Source: CAYTOJ01 sp964439415
Lineage (GTDB): Bacteria > Pseudomonadota > Alphaproteobacteria > Rickettsiales > CAZAGG01
Length of the DNA stretch: 20,722 nt
Reading direction: 5' to 3'
Assembly: GCA_964439415.1 (NCBI GenBank)
Contig: CAYTOJ010000022.1
Span: 1 to 20,722 of the forward strand
Shown: in pieces, positions 14,328 through 20,722 of the stretch
Numbering within the stretch: the first letter of the stretch is position 1
Layout of the letters: the number at the start of each line of letters is the position of its first letter
Notes under the pieces: model-generated
Told to the model about the DNA's origin: nothing
Databases searched by the model: none
What the model saw: the letters and a program-made list of their open reading frames with translations, nothing else
Translations under genes and position numbers: made by a program

Positions 14328-15727
14328 GCTTTGGAGTATCCATTTCCTACCTTGTTTCCGCCACGCTTTTTATACTGGCTCTAAAGGGGCTTTCCCAGCC
14401 TGCAACCGCCCGCCGTGGTAATATGTATGGCATAGCGGGAATGGCTATAGCTTTTATCGCCACGCTGAAGCTGGATGCTATGCAGGGTAACTGGTCGTAT
14501 TTTCTCTCCTTCCTGGCGGTGCTTATTGGCGGCGGTATCGGCGTATTCATTGCCCGTAAGATAAAAATGACCGCCATGCCGCAGCTTGTAGCTGCATTTC
14601 ATTCCCTGGTTGGTATGTCAGCCGTGCTGGTCGCGCTGGCGGCGTTCTATTCCCCCGAATCATTCGGGATAGGGGATTCCGGTGCCATATACCGCTCCAG
14701 CCTGCTGGAGATGGGGCTGGGTGCGATAATCGGCGCTATTACCTTCTCCGGCTCAGTGGTTGCGTTTCTGAAACTGCAGGGAATCATGAGCGGCGCGCCT
14801 GTGCGCTTTGCCGGGCATAAGTTCATTAATGTAGTTATGATTGCTATCAACCTGCTGATGCTGGTTATTTTTATAGTCGGGCAGGATGCTGATACTTTCT
14901 GGCTGATGATCCTGTTCTCCTTCGCGCTTGGCTATATGCTGATAGCCCCTATAGGCGGGGCGGATATGCCGGTGGTAGTCTCCATGCTTAATTCATATTC
15001 CGGCTGGGCGGCTGCGGGTATTGGTTTTACTTTGCAAAACACGCTGCTGATAATAACCGGTGCGTTGGTGGGGGCTAGCGGTGCTATCCTCAGCTATATA
15101 ATGTGCAAGGCTATGAACCGCTCACTGCTCAGTGTTATTTTTGGGGGGTTTGGATCCACTGATTCAGATAGCGGGGGCGATGCTGCAATTGGTGACAGAA
15201 CGGTAAAGCCCGGCAACCCGGATGATGCGGCTTTTATCATGAAAAATGCGGAGTCAGTTATAATAGTGCCAGGTTATGGCATGGCGGTTGCACAGGCACA
15301 GCACGCAGTGCGGGAAATGGCGGAAGCGCTGGAGCGGGAAGGCGTGAAAGTCCGTTACGCTATCCACCCGGTTGCCGGGCGTATGCCAGGCCACATGAAT
15401 GTTCTGCTGGCTGAGGCTAATGTTCCTTATGACTCCGTATTTGAACTTGAGGATATAAACAGCGATTTTGCCTCCACCGGGGTGGTATATGTCATCGGTG
15501 CAAACGATGTGACTAACCCGGCTGCGAAGAAAGATCCTAAAAGCCCTATCTACGGAATGCCGATACTGGATGTAGGGGCGGCAGGAACGGTGATTTTCGT
15601 CAAGCGAAGCATGTCAGCAGGTTATGCAGGGATTGATAACGAATTGTTCTACGCGCCCAATACCCTGATGCTGTTCGGGGATGCTAAAAAGGTCACTGAG
15701 AGCGTTGCCAAAGCTTTTGATCATTAA
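14324..15727 (+). CDS. pntB: NAD(P) transhydrogenase, subunit beta
   Basis: The beta subunit carries most of the proton channel and the NADP(H)-binding domain III. The 467 residues show about eight or nine membrane helices (1-275). The channel histidine is in AFHSLVGMSA (His93), and GGADMPVVVSMLNSYSGWAA (211-230) is a strongly conserved segment. Domain III starts near residue 300 and has VPGYGMAVAQAQHAVREM (315-332), the variant fingerprint GYGMAVAQ. It continues with AGRMPGHMNVLLAEANVPY, GANDVTNPAA (392-401), KRSM (427-430) and GYAGIDNELFY (433-443), all NADP(H)-site motifs. It is complete and of normal length. The stop codon abuts element A copy 2 directly. Confidence 0.97.
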   Translation: MSFGVSISYLVSATLFILALKGLSQPATARRGNMYGIAGMAIAFIATLKLDAMQGNWSYFLSFLAVLIGGGIGVFIARKIKMTAMPQLVAAFHSLVGMSAVLVALAAFYSPESFGIGDSGAIYRSSLLEMGLGAIIGAITFSGSVVAFLKLQGIMSGAPVRFAGHKFINVVMIAINLLMLVIFIVGQDADTFWLMILFSFALGYMLIAPIGGADMPVVVSMLNSYSGWAAAGIGFTLQNTLLIITGALVGASGAILSYIMCKAMNRSLLSVIFGGFGSTDSDSGGDAAIGDRTVKPGNPDDAAFIMKNAESVIIVPGYGMAVAQAQHAVREMAEALEREGVKVRYAIHPVAGRMPGHMNVLLAEANVPYDSVFELEDINSDFASTGVVYVIGANDVTNPAAKKDPKSPIYGMPILDVGAAGTVIFVKRSMSAGYAGIDNELFYAPNTLMLFGDAKKVTESVAKAFDH

Positions 15728-15896
15728 TATACCGCTGTCGTCTGAAGAGTTAAAAAATTTATATGTCACTCCAGCGGTATATCTTTTATTTGTTGAGGGG
15801 GGCGCACCCCCCGCCTTACAGCCTCCCCCCAGCGCGCCGGCGTGCTCCCTTACGGTCGCAAGAAAATGTCAATTCTTGAAATGCGAGGAGTATATG
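15728..15896 (+). repeat. Repeat element A, copy 2
   Basis: This second copy of the element seen at 4163-4355 fills the whole gap between pntB and hisI. Its left arms form a perfect 11-base inverted repeat (ATATACCGCTG with CAGCGGTATAT; the first A overlaps the pntB stop) around a loop of about 34 bases. A GGGGGG-CGCA-CCCCCC hairpin follows, then a shorter G+C-rich centre than in copy 1, then the identical 29-base right end with GAGGAG (15885-15890). That GAGGAG lies 8 bases from the hisI ATG, an ideal distance. The ATG at the very end of the element (15894) is out of frame with hisI and reads M-L-stop, its TGA overlapping the hisI start. Confidence 0.87.
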
Positions 15897-15898
15897 CT

Positions 15899-16228
15899 AT
15901 GAATTACGAAGAACTGATTAGCCATTGTGTGTTCAATGCAGACGGTTTGATACCGGTAATTGCTCAGGATGCATCTACCAGCGAAGTTCTGATGCTGGCA
16001 TGGGCTAATAAGGAGGCGATTGGCAAAACATTGACAAGCGGCTATGTGCATTATTTTTCCCGTTCCCGCAATAAGCTATGGATGAAGGGGGAGACATCCG
16101 GGAATGTTCAGAAACTGGTGTCTCTGAAGCTGGACTGCGATGGTGATTGCCTGCTGGCAATCGTAGAGCAAACCGGGCCGACCTGTCATACAGGAGCTAA
16201 AAACTGCTTCTTCAGGGAAGTGAGCTGA
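15899..16228 (+). CDS. hisI: Phosphoribosyl-AMP cyclohydrolase
   Basis: HisI opens the purine ring of phosphoribosyl-AMP, the third step of histidine synthesis. The 109 residues match the single-domain cyclohydrolase without the HisE pyrophosphohydrolase domain. The metal motif LDCDGDCLL supplies Asp79, Asp81 and Asp83 for magnesium, and GPTCHTGAKNCF supplies Cys96 and Cys103, with Cys84, for zinc. SRSRNKLWMKGETSGN (54-69) is the family's substrate-binding segment. I start at ATG 15899, which aligns with family N-termini; an upstream in-frame ATG at 15842 would read through repeat element A and is rejected. No other his gene is near. The ribosome binding site comes from element A. The gene ends 9 bases before bioD. 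Confidence 0.94.
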   Translation: MNYEELISHCVFNADGLIPVIAQDASTSEVLMLAWANKEAIGKTLTSGYVHYFSRSRNKLWMKGETSGNVQKLVSLKLDCDGDCLLAIVEQTGPTCHTGAKNCFFREVS

Positions 16229-16237
16229 TTTGATAAA

Positions 16238-17092
16238 ATGTTGCAAGGCATATTCATAACCTCCACAGGTACTGGTATCGGGAAAACGCTGGTAACTTCG
16301 GCGTTATGTTATCAACTGAAATCTGAAGCCAGAAACCGGAAACCAGAAGAAAAAAAACACAAAGGGTTGAATGCTCAGGATATATTCGGTTTTAAGCCAC
16401 TGGCAACGGGTTTCAATGAGGATGATTATACCAGTGACACCTGGCAGATAATAGCCAGTCAGGGGCTGAGCTTCACCACGGAGAATATAAATATAGTTTC
16501 GCCCTTTCGTTTTGCCGCGCCGCTCTCCCCCAATATGGCAGCGAGCCGAGAGGGGAGGGATATAAAAGCGGCCATGCTGGCGGATTATTGCTGCACTGGT
16601 CAGCAGGTTAAGGAGAATTTTCTAGCCCCCTCCCTAACCCTCCCCCGTAAACGGGAGAGGGGACTAACGGAGCAACAGTCTGAGGCAGTTCCCTCCCCTG
16701 TTTACGGGGGAGGGTTAGGGAGGGGGCATTCTTCTTACCTAGGTATGAATGTTTATAAAATCATTGAAGGTATCGGCGGGGTGATGACACCGCTGAATAA
16801 TCATGAAACAGTGCTGGACTGGGTGGAGCTTTTAGCAATCCCCATACTGTTGGTAACTGGTAGCTACCTCGGCACATTAAGCCATACCTTGACAGCTTAT
16901 GAAGTTATGCGGGCGCGAGGCCTAACCGTGAAAGCTATTATTGTAAGCGAGACAGAAAACTCAGGCGTGCCACTACAGGAAACAGCAGCAACCATAGAGC
17001 AGCACACAAAAGTGAATGTATTGCCCCTGCCGCGCATCAGCGATTCAGCCACAAAATGGGTGGATGTGCCACCCCTGCTGCATTTACTTTAA
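16238..17092 (+). CDS. bioD: Dethiobiotin synthetase with in-frame palindromic insertion
   Basis: BioD closes the ureido ring of dethiobiotin from 7,8-diaminopelargonic acid, CO2 and ATP, the penultimate step of biotin synthesis. The P-loop is STGTGIGKT (9-17). FKPLATG (52-58) holds the second active-site lysine, SPFRFAAPLSPNMAA is the substrate strand, and EGIGGVMTPL (177-186) has the catalytic glutamate. At 284 residues it is some 50-60 longer than usual. Most of the excess is residues 130-163, coded by a palindrome (16625-16727) inserted between the helix after SREGRDIK and the IIEGIGG strand. A second, smaller extra stretch is at about 29-50. Both sit at surface-loop positions, so the enzyme may still work. 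No other biotin gene is in the window. No clear ribosome binding site is seen. Confidence 0.9.
   Translation: MLQGIFITSTGTGIGKTLVTSALCYQLKSEARNRKPEEKKHKGLNAQDIFGFKPLATGFNEDDYTSDTWQIIASQGLSFTTENINIVSPFRFAAPLSPNMAASREGRDIKAAMLADYCCTGQQVKENFLAPSLTLPRKRERGLTEQQSEAVPSPVYGGGLGRGHSSYLGMNVYKIIEGIGGVMTPLNNHETVLDWVELLAIPILLVTGSYLGTLSHTLTAYEVMRARGLTVKAIIVSETENSGVPLQETAATIEQHTKVNVLPLPRISDSATKWVDVPPLLHLL
16625..16727. repeat. Palindromic element inserted in bioD
   Basis: Two perfect 28-base inverted arms (16625-16652 and 16700-16727) flank a 47-base centre. The arms are C-rich, made of CCCTCCC and AACCCTCCCCCGTAAAC on the left. The reading frame passes through the whole element and codes for residues 130-163 of BioD, including LTLPRKRERG and SPVYGGGLGRG. 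From memory, C-rich palindromes of this type are widespread intergenic repeats in many bacteria and can give exactly such peptide strings when they land in genes, in the manner of Rickettsia palindromic elements. The name of this family here is not established. Confidence 0.88.
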
Positions 17093-17094
17093 AT

Positions 17095-17130
17095 TATACC
17101 TATCGCACTTTAAAGTGTGCGATAGGTATA
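17095..17130. repeat. Hairpin repeat B, copy 1
   Basis: A perfect 14-base inverted repeat (TATACCTATCGCAC with GTGCGATAGGTATA) encloses eight bases (TTTAAAGT), starting 2 bases after the bioD stop. The same core, TACCTATCGCACT with AGTGCGATAGGTATAGCA, recurs at 20037-20068. It can form a stable RNA hairpin and may help end the hisI-bioD transcript, but no T-run follows on either side, so it is not a standard intrinsic terminator. Confidence 0.8.
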
Positions 17131-17269
17131 GCATAAATAGTCCATTAACTACTATACAAGTGGCTATAAAAAAATTATAAAAAACTGTATTTTTAAGCTA
17201 CCAGTAGCCAACCAATCAATGGTTGTTTAAGATTATGTGTATAGAGTAAGCCTTTAAGCGGGTATACAG
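17131..17269. other. Leader region of hemA
   Basis: This A+T-rich leader of about 140 bases holds TATAAAAAAATTATAAAAAA near 17165-17184, several small inverted repeats (GCTAC-CA-GTAGC at 17197-17208; CAACCA-ATCAA-TGGTTG at 17209-17225), and a -10-like TATAGA near 17240. The inverted repeats are candidate operators or leader hairpins for hemA, the control point of haem synthesis. No clear -35 or strong ribosome binding site is visible. Confidence 0.35.
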
Positions 17270-18478
17270 ATGGATTACGAGAGTTTTTTCAAGAGCAAGA
17301 TAGACGGCCTGAAGGCTGAGGGTAACTACCGCTATTTCGCTGAGATAGGGCGCAAGGCCGGCAGTTTCCCTATCGCCAAGGATTTTCACAACGGCAAGGA
17401 TGTCGTGGTATGGTGCAGCAATGATTACTTGGGAATGGGGCAGCATCCGGCGGTGCTGCGCGCCATGCAGGAAGCCATTAATGAAATGGGGGCAGGCTCC
17501 GGCGGAACCCGTAATATATCAGGCAATAACAAAGCAGTGGTGGAGTTGGAGAGGGAGCTGGCCGGTCTGCATAATAAGGAATCAGCCCTGGTATTTGCCT
17601 GTGGTTATCTGGCGAATGAGGCTACCTTAAGCACTCTTACAGCCATGCTGACAGGCTGCGTGATATTCTCCGACGCGCTTAATCATGCATCCATGATCAG
17701 CGGCATCCGCAAGGGCGCTGAAAAGAAGCGTATTTTCAGACATAACGATGTTGCGCACCTGGAGGAATTATTAGAGCAGGAGGATGCATCCGCGCCGAAA
17801 ATCATAGCCTTTGAATCAGTTTATTCAATGGATGGGGACATCGCCCCGATAGCTGAAGTTTGCGCCATAGCAAAAAAATACAACGCGCTTACATACCTTG
17901 ATGAAGTCCATGCCGTTGGCATGTATGGGGATCATGGCGCAGGCGTGGCGGAGCGTGACGGCGTGATGGATGAGATTGACATAATTCAGGGCACTCTGGC
18001 CAAGGCATACGGTGTGATGGGGGGATATATAGCCGCATCTTCACATATTGTTGATTTTATCCGCAGTTTTGCGCCAGGATTTATTTTTACCACCGCCATT
18101 CCACCATCCCTTGCGGCGGGAGCGTGCAGCAGCGTGGCGCATTTAAGGAACAGCAGAATAGAGCGCGAAGTTATGCACCGCAAAGTGCGTGAGCTTAAAA
18201 ACATGCTTCAGCAGGCAGGTATATCATATATAGATGAGAAAAGTCATATTATCCCCGTTATCATCGGTGATGCTAAGAAGTGTAAAGAAATCAGTGATAT
18301 TCTGCTTGAATCATACGGTATTTACGTACAGCCCATAAATTATCCGACAGTGCCTAAAGGAACGGAGCGTTTGCGCCTTACCGTCACCCCGCTGCATACA
18401 GACGAGATGATGCATAATCTGGTAACTGCCCTTAAAAGCGTTATAAACAGTTATGCACTGGAGCAGCAGGCGGCATAG
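17270..18478 (+). CDS. hemA: 5-aminolevulinate synthase
   Basis: This pyridoxal-phosphate enzyme condenses glycine and succinyl-CoA to 5-aminolevulinate, the first step of haem synthesis by the C4 (Shemin) route typical of alphaproteobacteria. The 402 residues match the family length. Key features are WCSNDYLGMGQHP (48-60), GAGSGGTRNISGN (74-86), FESVYSMDGDIAPI (181-194), LDEVHAVGMYGDHGAG (210-225) and the cofactor lysine Lys245 in GTLAKAYGVMGGY. The related enzyme 8-amino-7-oxononanoate synthase (BioF) was considered because bioD is upstream, but the TRNISGN and SFAPGFIFTTAIPPS segments are those of 5-aminolevulinate synthase. The gene has its own leader after hairpin B. cysS follows after 14 bases. 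Confidence 0.95.
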   Translation: MDYESFFKSKIDGLKAEGNYRYFAEIGRKAGSFPIAKDFHNGKDVVVWCSNDYLGMGQHPAVLRAMQEAINEMGAGSGGTRNISGNNKAVVELERELAGLHNKESALVFACGYLANEATLSTLTAMLTGCVIFSDALNHASMISGIRKGAEKKRIFRHNDVAHLEELLEQEDASAPKIIAFESVYSMDGDIAPIAEVCAIAKKYNALTYLDEVHAVGMYGDHGAGVAERDGVMDEIDIIQGTLAKAYGVMGGYIAASSHIVDFIRSFAPGFIFTTAIPPSLAAGACSSVAHLRNSRIEREVMHRKVRELKNMLQQAGISYIDEKSHIIPVIIGDAKKCKEISDILLESYGIYVQPINYPTVPKGTERLRLTVTPLHTDEMMHNLVTALKSVINSYALEQQAA

Positions 18479-18492
18479 AAGGCATCGTCCCA

Positions 18493-19881
18493 TTGGCTAT
18501 ACATCTATACAACACACTAAGCCGCAAAAAAGAGCTTTTCACACCGCAGGATGTTGCAAAAGTTCGCATGTACGTCTGCGGCCCTACGGTATATGACCGG
18601 GCGCACCTTGGTAATGCCCGCGCCGCCGTGGTATTTGACATGCTCTACCGCCTTCTGCGCCATATATATGGTGCAAAAGCAGTAATTTATGTGCGCAATA
18701 TCACTGATGTTGACGATAAAATAATCAAAGCAGCCTCTAAAAACAATGAGTCCATTGACGCGCTCTGCGAGCGCACCATAGCCTTGTACCATGAGGATAT
18801 CGGCAGGCTTAACTGCCTTGTTCCTACGCACGAGCCAAGGGCAACCCGGCATATACCGGAGATGCTGAATATTATTGAGAAACTCCTCGCCAGTCACCAT
18901 GCCTACCTGGCTAAGGGGCATGTGCTGTTCTCGGTGGATTCATATAGCGGTTATGGCAGATTATCCCGCCGCACTAAGGATGAGATGATAGCAGGCGCAC
19001 GGGTGGAGGTAGCCCCTTTCAAGCGCAATCCGGCTGATTTTGTGCTTTGGAAGCCATCCCCACCTGATGAACAGGGATTTAAAAGCAGATACAGTTATGG
19101 CCGCCCCGGCTGGCATATAGAATGTTCCGCCATGAGTGAGAAATATTTAGGCGCAACCTTTGACATTCACGGTGGCGGCGCTGACCTCATGTTCCCCCAT
19201 CACGAGAACGAGATTGCGCAAAGCATATGCGCTGAGCCAAACAGCCAGTTTGCACGTTACTGGGTGCATAATGGTTTTCTCACCGCAGGCGGCGATAAAA
19301 TGAGCAAATCTCTGGGTAATTTTATCACTGTGGCGGATTTGATATCGCAAGGATTGCCAGGTTATGGAATCAGGCTGGCTCTGCTTTCCTCCCACTACCG
19401 CAAGCCGCTTGACTACAATAGCAAACTTTTGAGCGATGCCTTGAAAGCAGCGAAAAAATTCGCAGCCGCTTGTGATGGAATTGATGAAAATGAGAGTTCA
19501 GAGCCTGCCGGCATAGGCAAAGAGCGGTACGATAAATTTGTCCAGGCTTTATGCGATGATTTGAATGTTGCTCTCGCTTTCTCCATTATGCACCAGACCT
19601 CTGATGAGATTGCAGTCAATAAAGGTAGCGGAAATGCTGAACTCAAAAACACTCTGAACAGAATGGCTGGTGTGATCGGCCTGAATCTGGATGAAGTCAG
19701 AAAACATAATAACCCGTCTGAAGTGCCGCCTGAGCTGGAAAGCCTACTCAATGCAAGGCTGGAGGCAAAACAGAATAAGAATTACGCTGAGGCTGATAAA
19801 ATCCGCCAGCGCATTGTGGAGCTTGGCTACAATGTCAGTGATACTCCAGGCGGCGGTAGCTCAGTAATTAAGATACTATAG
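18493..19881 (+). CDS. cysS: Cysteinyl-tRNA synthetase
   Basis: CysRS charges tRNA-Cys. The 462 residues are of normal length for this class I synthetase. The HIGH-type signature is HLGN (38-41) in CGPTVYDRAHLGNARA, and the KMSKS loop is intact (269-273, GGDKMSKSLGNF). Probable zinc ligands are Cys29, Cys211 (WHIECSAMS) and His236/His237 with Glu240 (HHENE). The C-terminal helical domain ends normally. Start is TTG 18493: the family N-terminus (LYNTLSRKKELFTP) begins right after it, and the first ATG (residue 26) would remove the first strand. GAAGG about 9 bases upstream may serve as ribosome binding site. It lies 14 bases after hemA and is probably co-transcribed. Confidence 0.96.
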   Translation: MAIHLYNTLSRKKELFTPQDVAKVRMYVCGPTVYDRAHLGNARAAVVFDMLYRLLRHIYGAKAVIYVRNITDVDDKIIKAASKNNESIDALCERTIALYHEDIGRLNCLVPTHEPRATRHIPEMLNIIEKLLASHHAYLAKGHVLFSVDSYSGYGRLSRRTKDEMIAGARVEVAPFKRNPADFVLWKPSPPDEQGFKSRYSYGRPGWHIECSAMSEKYLGATFDIHGGGADLMFPHHENEIAQSICAEPNSQFARYWVHNGFLTAGGDKMSKSLGNFITVADLISQGLPGYGIRLALLSSHYRKPLDYNSKLLSDALKAAKKFAAACDGIDENESSEPAGIGKERYDKFVQALCDDLNVALAFSIMHQTSDEIAVNKGSGNAELKNTLNRMAGVIGLNLDEVRKHNNPSEVPPELESLLNARLEAKQNKNYAEADKIRQRIVELGYNVSDTPGGGSSVIKIL

Positions 19882-19933
19882 AGTATAGTGCTCGCAAGTT
19901 AGCTGGAAAGAATCCGCACATAGGATACGTGAG

Positions 19934-20029
19934 CAGTATAGACGCGCATGGGGCTGGTGGGGCGGCCATGCGCAAAACAAACAGTATAGACGCGGATTCG
20001 GCTGGTGGGGCGGCCATGCGCAAAACAAA
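19934..20029 (+). repeat. Tandem repeat, two 48-base units
   Basis: Unit 1 (19934-19981) and unit 2 (19982-20029) are identical at 45 of 48 bases, differing only in a six-base patch (CATGGG against GATTCG). The unit is 16 codons long and open on both strands. On the plus strand it reads SIDA-HG or DS-AGGAAMRKTN/K within an open frame from 19872 to the TGA at 20091-20093 (GTG at 19929, ATG at 19968). On the minus strand it reads a hydrophobic LFVLRMAAPPA repeat. Unit 1 also has perfect 8-base arms GCGCATGG and CCATGCGC (19944-19951, 19966-19973). No ribosome binding site supports a real gene on either strand. Confidence 0.85.
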
Positions 20030-20036
20030 AATGCTG

Positions 20037-20068
20037 TACCTATCGCACTCTATGAAGTGCGATAGGTA
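20037..20068. repeat. Hairpin repeat B, copy 2
   Basis: A 13-base perfect inverted repeat (TACCTATCGCACT with AGTGCGATAGGTA) encloses six bases (CTATGA) and is followed by TAGCA, as in copy 1 at 17095-17130. The loop differs between the copies while both arms are conserved. It stands between the 48-base tandem repeat and the last gene, after cysS. It may act as a transcript-end hairpin for hemA-cysS, or it may only be a mobile palindrome. Confidence 0.8.
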
Positions 20069-20089
20069 TAGCAATATAAATCAAGTCGG

Positions 20090-20117
20090 TTGACAAGTGA
20101 GCGGTGGGGGGTAATCT
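20090..20117 (+). promoter_or_regulatory. Possible promoter of the YfgM-like gene
   Basis: A perfect -35 box TTGACA (20090-20095) is followed after 16 bases by TAATCT (20112-20117), a weak -10. If used, transcription would start at or next to the ATG at 20124, giving a leaderless message. A G-run at 20106-20111 could otherwise serve as a poor ribosome binding site 12 bases upstream. Confidence 0.3.
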
Positions 20118-20123
20118 TACGGC

Positions 20124-20720
20124 ATGAGTGATTTACTTAGGGAAATTGAAGAGAATATAAAATCCGTGCGCACAGAAGCCCTGGTGCGCAGGCTGGCTCC
20201 CGTTTTTGTGTCTATATCCGTTATAGCCGTATGTGCGGTTGGTGGCGTTGCCTTGTATAAAAATTATAAAAACTCCGCTTACGCAAAAGCGGGGGATGAT
20301 TATAATTCTGCCGTTTCAATGCTGGCTGAAAAGCCAGATGATGCAAAAGCAAAGCTTGAAAAACTAAGCAGTAGCGGCAAGGGTGGTTATTCAGCATTAG
20401 CCGCCTTCACATTGGCGCGGGAGGAATATAATAAAGGGGATGCTGACAAGGCAAGAAAAGTTCTGGAACATGCTGCGGCAAAAAATGCATCCGCTGAGAT
20501 CAGGCGTATGGCTGTAGGTTCCGCCAGTTTGTTAGGGGCGGGTAATGATACTAAGGAATGGCTGATGCTGGACGCTGAAGCCACCAGGCTGATTGACAAT
20601 AAAAAATACGCTGAAGCACTTAAACTTTTGGAATCAGATAAAGCCGCAAAAGCTGATGGTGCGCTTCAGGAAAGGCTAAAGGTGCTTAAGCAGTATGCGG
20701 CTACTAAAGTTGAAAAATAA
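20124..20720 (+). CDS. Membrane-anchored TPR-like protein, YfgM family type
   Basis: The 198-residue protein has a short cytoplasmic N-terminus (MSDLLREIEENIKSVRTEAL), one membrane helix (about 24-45, with APVFVSISVIAVCAVGGVAL) and a periplasmic helical domain of TPR-like repeats rich in Ala and Lys (YAKAGDDYNSAVSML, AFTLAREEYNKGDADKARKVL, EALKLLESDKAAKADGALQERL). This matches the tetratricopeptide-repeat-like YfgM family, whose E. coli member works with the PpiD/SecYEG chaperone network. In many proteobacteria the gene stands just before bamB and der (engA). The window ends two bases after its stop, so that context cannot be checked. In rickettsias a related protein is known as DUF2659; which group is closer here is not decided. 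Confidence 0.8.
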   Translation: MSDLLREIEENIKSVRTEALVRRLAPVFVSISVIAVCAVGGVALYKNYKNSAYAKAGDDYNSAVSMLAEKPDDAKAKLEKLSSSGKGGYSALAAFTLAREEYNKGDADKARKVLEHAAAKNASAEIRRMAVGSASLLGAGNDTKEWLMLDAEATRLIDNKKYAEALKLLESDKAAKADGALQERLKVLKQYAATKVEK

Positions 20721-20722
20721 TA

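Noticed and set aside
15842..15898. Longer hisI starting at ATG 15842
   Set aside because: The extra 19 residues are read from repeat element A and do not belong to the family N-terminus; ATG 15899 has an ideally spaced GAGGAG.
17095..17130. Hairpin after bioD as a standard intrinsic terminator
   Set aside because: The stem is not G+C-rich near its base and no T-run follows on either strand; it is listed as a repeat instead.
17270..18478. Reading of hemA as bioF because bioD is close
   Set aside because: The TRNISGN, MDGDIAPI and SFAPGFIFTTAIPPS segments are those of 5-aminolevulinate synthase.
19856..19866. GGTAGCTCAGT, the D-arm-like start of many tRNA genes
   Set aside because: It lies in the last codons of cysS, and no acceptor, anticodon or T-arm (GGTTCGA) follows at the right distance.
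19934..20029. Start of a CRISPR array
   Set aside because: The two units are directly abutting and almost identical over their whole length; there are no unique spacers and no cas genes.

Overview
The window is a piece of an alphaproteobacterial chromosome of moderate G+C. Five things point there: a standard cytochrome bc1 operon (petA-petB-petC), 5-aminolevulinate synthase (the C4 route to haem), the three-gene form of proton-translocating transhydrogenase (pntAA-pntAB-pntB), a methyltransferase/GT4 glycosyltransferase pair of alphaproteobacterial type, and a YfgM-like anchored TPR-type protein at the right edge. A flagellar rod gene (flgF) implies a flagellum coded elsewhere. Small palindromic repeats, one of them inside a coding gene, recall Rickettsiales-like or other deep-branching, host-associated alphaproteobacteria. 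The sequence alone does not allow placement to genus.

Layout. 81-2702: Rieske protein, cytochrome b and cytochrome c1 in tandem. 2707-5849: two paralogous multi-span membrane proteins resembling GT-C glycosyltransferases, separated by a repeat element (element A, copy 1). 5964-8594: an 876-residue, A+T-rich gene of unknown function. On the minus strand, 11016-10282 is a SAM methyltransferase and 10229-8604 a GT4 glycosyltransferase. 11100-11516 is a Fur-family regulator, facing a flgF-cutA pair on the minus strand (12582-11525). 12724-15727 is the transhydrogenase operon, its three genes overlapping. Element A copy 2 fills the gap before hisI (15899) and bioD (16238). Then come hemA (17270) and cysS (18493), a repeat-filled intergenic region (19882-20123), and the YfgM-like gene (20124-20720).

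By function, the window holds respiratory energy conversion (bc1 complex, transhydrogenase), haem, biotin and histidine synthesis steps, translation (CysRS), metal handling (Fur, CutA), probable envelope glycan work (two GT-C-like proteins, GT4, methyltransferase) and one orphan gene.

The most unusual material is repetitive. (1) Element A occurs twice, at 4163-4355 and 15728-15896. It supplies the last codons and stop of one gene and the Shine-Dalgarno sequence of the next. (2) A palindrome with 28-bp perfect arms lies in frame inside bioD. (3) A second hairpin family occurs at 17095-17130 and 20037-20068, the latter beside a 48-bp tandem repeat that stays open in frame on both strands. No tRNA, rRNA, CRISPR array or transposase was found. 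No gene-free stretch exceeds 300 bases.
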